Assembly (NCBI GenBank): GCA_026874595.1
Contig: CM049313.1
Coordinates: 15,251,508 to 15,315,507 of the forward strand
Direction of reading: 5' to 3'
Length of the DNA: 64,000 nucleotides
Source: Sipunculus nudus
Lineage: Eukaryota; Annelida; Sipuncula; Golfingiida; Sipunculidae
Within the stretch, counting starts at the first letter, position 1. The number at the start of each line of letters is the position of its first letter. Below are positions 58,794-64,000 of this stretch, in pieces. A program made the position numbers and the translations under genes. The notes beneath the pieces were generated by a model. That model was not told where the DNA came from, ran no database searches, and saw nothing but the letters and a program-made list of their open reading frames with translations.

Positions 58794-59084
58794 ACGTCTT
58801 TTTATAGCCCGGGTCGCTTTGTCGACCGATCTGTTTTTATTCTCCCGTAAGCCCTGGGTGTGAGCACGCTGAGCTTTCTCTAATGAAACTACTTTCTCCC
58901 GCCAGTAGATTGAAGATACAGGCTGATTCAGCGGAACAGCCGAGCTCGTGGTCGCCTCCGTTAAATAAATTTGATCTCGATTGCCAGAGTACCAGCGTGG
59001 TGCTGTAATAGGCCCCGGGGGCGAGGCGTGGCGCTTAGTCGCTATAGCTAACTTCACAGAGATGCTGGTGTCTGCTTGAAGGAC
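58794..59084 (-). CDS. Candidate exon, unknown product
   Basis: On the minus strand, an acceptor-like CATCCTCTCTTCACGGTAG is followed by an open frame of exactly 97 codons (VLQADTSISVKLAIATKR at its start; WREKVVSLEKAQRAHTQG in the second half, charged and probably helical), which ends at a consensus donor GTAAGT (58793-58788). Without splicing the frame continues to a TGA at about 58743. Both ends are phase 0, compatible with the CARD-like candidate 950 bp downstream if its second AG is used. Local GC is higher than in the flanks. Against it: the acceptor overlaps the start of a SINE on the other strand, and no domain is recognised. Confidence 0.25.
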
Positions 59085-59094
59085 CTACCGTGAA

Positions 59095-59280
59095 GAGAGG
59101 ATGCTGACTAGTTAGGCCGCTGGACTTGTAACCCGTAAGCCTGTGGTTCGCTCCACGGTTGGATGGTTCCCCGTGCTGAAACACCAGGCAAAGGTCTCAC
59201 CCACATGGGTGCATCCACTTCCAAAGTGGAACGAATAACTTTCTATAAAGCAAGTTGTGGATAGATGAAGTGTACGCTGC
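59095..59280 (+). mobile_element. tRNA-derived SINE (tRNA-Thr-like head)
   Basis: GACTAGTTAGGCCGCTGGAC holds an A-box-like sequence, the loop CTTGTAA would carry a TGT (Thr) anticodon, and TGGTTCGCTCC at 59144-59154 is a B-box. The body continues CCGTGCTGAAACACCAGGCA, ACCCACATGGGT and CACTTCCAAAGTGG (two small hairpins) to about 59280. A decayed relative is at 27545-27672. The head is not a complete cloverleaf, so it is a SINE rather than a tRNA gene. Confidence 0.7.
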
Positions 59281-60595
59281 CTGTGGCGCAAAGAGTTTGT
59301 TCAAGAACGAACTGACCAAGAGACCAGGAAGACAAAGGTAAGATAAGACTGACTTTTCAATGTTATCAAGTTACAAACTAAACACTTAACACTGTGGACA
59401 ATACGGTAATTCCCATCTTCATACGGATTCCAATCTCATCTGGCCCAGAACATTAATGTAACCACCGTCTGGATTTAGAGCTGCGGAGGCCATTGACTCT
59501 ATGCTGAAACAAGGACTTTAAAGATAAACGTGTATAAAGTCCATGAGAACAATCTTATAGCGAATCAGCAAAACACTGGAATTTGACTTAACGGCTGGTA
59601 ACAGAAAAAAAGACAATACAATGTGAGATAACAGGGGATTGATGACAAGTTAAGAAGCGCATTTCATAGTTATTCGTTTAGGTAGGTACTATATGTTTGT
59701 GTGTGTTTCGTTTAGGTTGGTACTATATGTGTATTATGTACGTGTGTTCATTACCAAATTAATGTTTCACCGACATTTGCATTAATAATTTACAATTTCT
59801 TTTTAAATCGTTTCTTTGTTGTCAAGTATTATCATAAATCATGGGGCATGTTTACAGCACAGTCAGAAATTGCTTGTAACCATAGTTGACAAATGGTCTG
59901 TGAAAAAGTCTTATATTTCCAAACTTAAACTGGATTATTTTTGTATACCATAAGATACACTAAACTGACTTAAATCATAAAATAAATTAACTTTTATTTT
60001 ACTCTAAATTTCCTGAGAAAGAGTCCAACGCGGATCAAACCAAGTATAGGTGGCAATGAAAAGTGATTTTATAGATAAAATGAAATCGTAAGAAATGTGT
60101 AAAGACCCATGTGTTTAAATCATGACTGACGTAAGCTAATGTCGTGCACTTAAATAACAATTACTAAGGATAAACCATACACCCATGCAATAACTACTGG
60201 TCAGTATTGTTTAGTTTTCAGTTACATCTGTACTTTTGGATTCATGAGAATTTTATCCAGAAATGGTCGCCATGAAGGCGGCAACATTAAGCTTTATGTT
60301 TAATTGATTATTGCTTTGAAGCCGGAGTTATATATTTGGATCAATATTGGCCGAAATAATAAGTTCTGTGTTTTATTTGTTTGTTAGCATATATTTCTTA
60401 TTCAATATTGTTCGACAGATCAGTTTCAATTATTTAAATAATAGTAACAGAATATTGAGTAATATCTTCCATTAACATATATCGTTATATATATCAAATT
60501 ATTTCTTCTCCCCAATGATGGTAATAGAGTCTCATCTTCAAATTAATGGTAGCCATACGGAATTCTAATATACATGAGTTAATCACACCTTGGTG
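59281..60595. other. No supported gene
   Basis: A local ~35-bp duplication, TCGTTTAGGTAGGTACTATATG and TCGTTTAGGTTGGTACTATATG in essence, lies at about 59673-59728. The rest is AT-rich and unrecognised. Confidence 0.5.
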
Positions 60596-60599
60596 TACC

Positions 60600-61030
60600 T
60601 TGAGAATTGGTAGACACAACGAGTTTACATTTACAATTGGTACTCGAAACGAGTACTAGGCACAACAAGTTTACCATTCTTAGGTAAAACGAGTTGTACA
60701 TGTAATATTAGTAGGAAAAACGAGTTCTTTATTTACTTCTGGTTCGCATAACGAGTTGTACATTCAATAATGATAAGCAGAAGAAGTTGTACATTAACTA
60801 TTTGTATGCAAAACTAGTTCCACATTTACTATTGATAGGCACAACAAGTTGTACATTTACTATTGGTAGACAAACGAGTTCTACATTCAATATTGGAAGG
60901 CGTAATGAGTTCTTTTGAAAGCATTGGGAAGTATAGAATTCTATCTTAGGCTTTGGCAGACAAAACGGGTTACACCTGAAGTTTATGTGGGCATAATTAG
61001 TTTTATAAGAAATGTAAATAGGCATATATT
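60600..61030. repeat. 31-bp tandem array, about 12 diverged copies
   Basis: The core ACGAGTTGTACATTTACTAT followed by TGGTAGGCA-like sequence repeats every 31 bp. Starts at about 60718, 60749, 60780, 60811, 60842 and 60873 are regular; copies before 60700 and after 60900 are more diverged or shortened. The minus frame at 60798-61025 is repeat-derived. Confidence 0.9.
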
Positions 61031-62145
61031 AACGGTTGTATGATTGTGTATCGAATACGTTGCATTTTCCGCCTGAACTAGTTTGAACACCTTTGCGTTT
61101 TAAGAGTTGACGGAAAAAAAAAGTGGGAAAAAATTCCCCCGTCGCCCAACGTGCTCGAATATTATATTTACTGTCCTGTGTTTTTAAGATGCTAGTTAAA
61201 TGCCCGGGGAAATTTAGTATATTAAGTTCTTTCAGTAAGGCCGGAGAAGATCTTAGAGCCATGATCCGTAAATATAACCTGTCAATCATCCAGGGGCTTA
61301 GCGGAAGACCTCCCCGATCTTTCCCCTTATAAAGTCATAATCATATACTGTTGTGGTCACGCTATTAATATAAGTTCAGCCCAGACCCGACTCTAGACAC
61401 TATTCTATCAGACAAGGCAGTAACCGATGTACCTGACTCTGCTCATCTTGTTTCAAACAAGTTAAATTTAACAAGTGAATGCAATATATATCAATGAGTA
61501 ATTTTATAACTAAGGTTCTGAAATAACTTCATAAAACCTATTAATCTCGGAAATGTCGGTTATTTAATAGGCTCTACTTACAGATAAGACTAAAATCAGA
61601 CAACACAGGTTTACCAAGACAATTATATGAGTAGGGTTTCTATGGGGCAGATGGACAGGTTTTGTATTAAACTGGAATTGATATCCCCTTAGGTCATATG
61701 GTAGTTAGATACCGATTTGACAGATTATGCTTACAGACAACGTGAACATTTGGGAATTTTTTCGTTCGTTCGTTTCAAACTCATTGTGATATGGATTGTA
61801 ATATTTCACTGGTATGCAAGACGGACAATCTTTTTAAGCTTTAAGTAGAAAATAAATCCAATGTTTTCTATAAAGAATTTTGTCATGAATCTCATACTAC
61901 ATTCGTTAGTTTGTAAACCTCTTCTTGAGGCAAAGGACAGGTAATTATAAGGGTCAATCGTAATATTTTGGTTATAATGACATTCATACTTCATAAAATA
62001 TAATGTTGTTGAGCACGGCGTGATATACTTAATATAACACATGGTGTAATGAAATTTAAAAGGTGAACATATGACATTTAGCTTAGTGCTGATATATTAA
62101 AAGTATAACCAATTTAATTTCATATAACTCATTTGTGTACAAGTC
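61031..62145. other. No supported gene
   Basis: Frames on both strands at 61029-61332 (86 codons minus with an ATG; 69 codons plus) overlap and are unrecognised. The rest is AT-rich. Confidence 0.45.
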
Positions 62146-62440
62146 CGACCAGCTTCTCTTGCTCAGAGGTAGAGCACAGGACTCAGAGCCGGGATTTCGT
62201 GAGGTCGAGGCACCCTACCCCGCCCCCCACCCAGGATGAGCGGGCTGTAGGCTTAACTGGAAGGCCGATGCCCATCGGCTGTGTTTCACTCAGCAACAAA
62301 CACAGCTTTCGGGGGTTTCTCGGGGGTACGAACCTGCAATTGGGACGATTACGCACCCAGGGCTCGCATCTGGCCTGGTTTACACCCGGATATATCTGAG
62401 AGGAACCGTGTGACACTGCCCTGTCACCTAATTCAAAACC
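62146..62440 (+). mobile_element. tRNA-derived SINE (CAGCTTCT-head family), plus strand
   Basis: CGACCAGCTTCTCTTGCTCA, AGAGGTAGAGCACAGGACTC and AGAGCCGGGA match the head of the 17925-18077 copy. GAGGTCGAGGC (about 62201) is a degraded B-box. A GC-rich body follows to about 62400-62440; its right boundary is uncertain. The two overlapping frames (88 plus, 77 minus codons) are SINE translations. Confidence 0.6.
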
Positions 62441-63245
62441 GGAAGTGAATTCTGCGAATTCTGTGAATTCATATAATTAGTTAAGTTGATATTTAAAATG
62501 GAGGCTGTTACCGTTTACCCTCTTGAATTCACCCTGCGACCAAAGTTTCCTACCTGACGTCTACACATATGGCCACCGACTCCTTACATTCTTCTAGTTA
62601 AATGAGATACAAAAGCATGTCTTGTGTCAGCTACAGCTACTTATAACATAATGCATACTCATTATGATGATAGATGCATGGGCATACAATGCATGCTGAT
62701 ACTTTGAGAAAGATAAAACACATTACATTAAATCGATCAAAAATAAACAATAAATATAATGGGTAACAAAATCAGAGCCATCGATAATCTCGTGGGTTCC
62801 TATCACATCCGTCGATGTTATGGAGTCCTGTCATCAACAACTACGGCGACCTGTTTCTTTGACCAATATATCAATATATCATATATTAATATCATATATT
62901 AATATTATATATTAATTAACGTATGCTGGTGTCGGAGCCCAAGGTTCCGAGTTTCTACCCTCATAAACCTCCATCGTAAGTTCATTTGAACATTGTCTCA
63001 TTGAAAAGATATAGTTTCCAATTCACTCTATATAGCCATTGTTTAGAAACCCATGAAAAACAGTAGGCATAGTAGTAACATGTCGTAACAGTTGTCATAT
63101 TTCCCTTGGTTTGTTTGCGATCAAGAAAAAAATTGTGGACGAGTAGGGTAATATCCAAGTAACAAACCAGTAAATAATGTAGGTATTCTGGTTAACTTAT
63201 ATATATTTTTAATTTAATGGATTCCTTATTATTATCAGAAAGGAA
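62441..63245. other. No supported gene
   Basis: A TATTAATATCATATATTAAT-type AT-rich tandem lies at 62868-62918. Nothing else was recognised. Confidence 0.5.
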
Positions 63246-63251
63246 AATTTC

Positions 63252-63440
63252 TTTATCCCGGCCATGGACCATTTCCATTCTCTGGTATAAGGGGCCTATT
63301 TTGCTCTGAAGCTGATCTAGCCCGTAGTCCAAATTCGTGAACCACGACACAATGTCCTATTCTGTGCCGAACACTGGGAAAGTTGATCAGCATAGTGGCG
63401 AAGGTATACCTGTAGGCTTAGACTGAATATCTAATTGACT
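63252..63440 (+). repeat. Diverged relative of the segmental-duplication left block
   Basis: TCCCGGCC...TCTGGTATAAGGG-CCTATTTTGCTCTGAA and GCTGATCTAG parallel the unit-1 block near 48060-48125. GGCGAAGGTATACCTGTAGG parallels GGCGGAGGAATACATGTAGG (48140). About 60 bp of extra sequence separates the two conserved parts. The left module of the triplicated unit is therefore itself dispersed. Confidence 0.55.
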
Positions 63441-64000
63441 GATACGTATGTAAAGATACAGGTCTCTTGTATGGGACAGACTCTGACTTTATTATAGAAA
63501 AAGATGACTGTGCCGGTAGCCGGAATAGAGGCTGTCAATTATCTGATAAAGACCGGCCTCCGAGATTATCTGACATGCACACCAGTATGTTTAACCCAGA
63601 TCTCGGTCGGCCAAAATCCCTAGTACAAATAGACAGAGATAAAATGGCTCCATGCAAGAAAAATTCACTTTGCTTGAGAGAAAGGCTCAGTGCTGTTAGT
63701 CAAACATGAAGGGTTAATATTGACTAAATAGTGGTTAGTACATTAAAAAGCTTTGTGAAAGAGAGAAAATATATTTAAAATTACCAATGCCGACAGTAAG
63801 AGAACTAAATGTACCCATAGACACATTTAAAGTGTTTCACTGTTTCTCCCTATTAACCCCCCCCCCCTCTCTTTCTCTCTACAACTATAAAAAAAATTGT
63901 AGCGTGTGAGTTGATGGTCATTAAATTAATCACAACCTATCCCCATTTAATTTGGTAATTATGAGTAAATGTTTAAGAATGAAACAGTCCTCTTCTTTAC
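63441..64000. other. No supported gene
   Basis: An 80-codon plus frame at 63467-63709 is unrecognised. A CCCCCCCCCTCTCTTTCTCTCT tract in essence lies near 63857-63880. Confidence 0.5.

Noticed and set aside
59098-59160. Functional tRNA-Thr gene
   Set aside because: Anticodon loop and B-box are present, but the acceptor stem does not pair and a SINE body follows.

Overview
This is a eukaryotic, intron- and repeat-type genomic window, probably from a marine mollusc and most likely a bivalve. It is AT-rich, has no open reading frame longer than about 136 codons, and carries long (TA)n, (TC)n, poly-C/poly-G and trinucleotide runs. It also holds several tRNA-derived SINEs, small terminal-inverted-repeat (TIR) elements and minisatellites. 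The bivalve assignment is inference: it rests on the repeat style (CGCGAA-rich modules, an element ending in GACGGACGGACGCCGG... and CAGCTCAGCTAAAA, MITEs starting TGAACCTGT), recalled and not searched. No bacterial operons, CRISPR, rRNA or intact tRNA genes are seen, and no complete protein-coding gene can be supported.

Layout. 1-10.8 kb is mostly unique AT-rich DNA with a minus-strand SINE (2545-2815), a 63-bp direct duplication sharing a 34-bp module with a site 1.3 kb away, and a region of inverted CCGG-TTT motifs (8.9-9.3 kb). 10.8-24.7 kb has (TA)n arrays, copies of a ~510-bp TIR family (12.1 kb plus, 21.7 kb minus; others at 28.5 and 43.4 kb), small MITEs, a SINE at 18.0 kb and a 526-bp element with perfect 51-bp TIRs that carries a hammerhead-ribozyme-like fold (23.4-23.9 kb). 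25-37 kb has two minisatellites (20-bp and 17-bp units), a hAT-like MITE with a target duplication, and dispersed-repeat copies. 38.0-42.5 kb is bounded by ~160-bp inverted repeats and may be one decayed 4.5-kb transposon. 45-47 kb is simple sequence. 48.0-53.9 kb is a three-unit head-to-tail segmental duplication; unit 1 is split by an 841-bp insertion with a 9-bp target duplication, unit 2 contains a ~460-bp foldback, and unit 3 is split by a ~1.67-kb insertion made of internal tandem repeats. 56-64 kb has a 20-bp minisatellite with 40-bp higher-order structure, the two best exon candidates (minus strand, 57.5-59.1 kb, one with a CARD-like pattern), two SINEs and a 31-bp tandem array.

The main biology is therefore repeat dynamics: nested insertions date one another, and the hammerhead-bearing element and the triplication with its insertions deserve most attention. 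The small ORFs are nearly all consistent with chance or with tandem repeats lacking stops; many begin at non-ATG codons.
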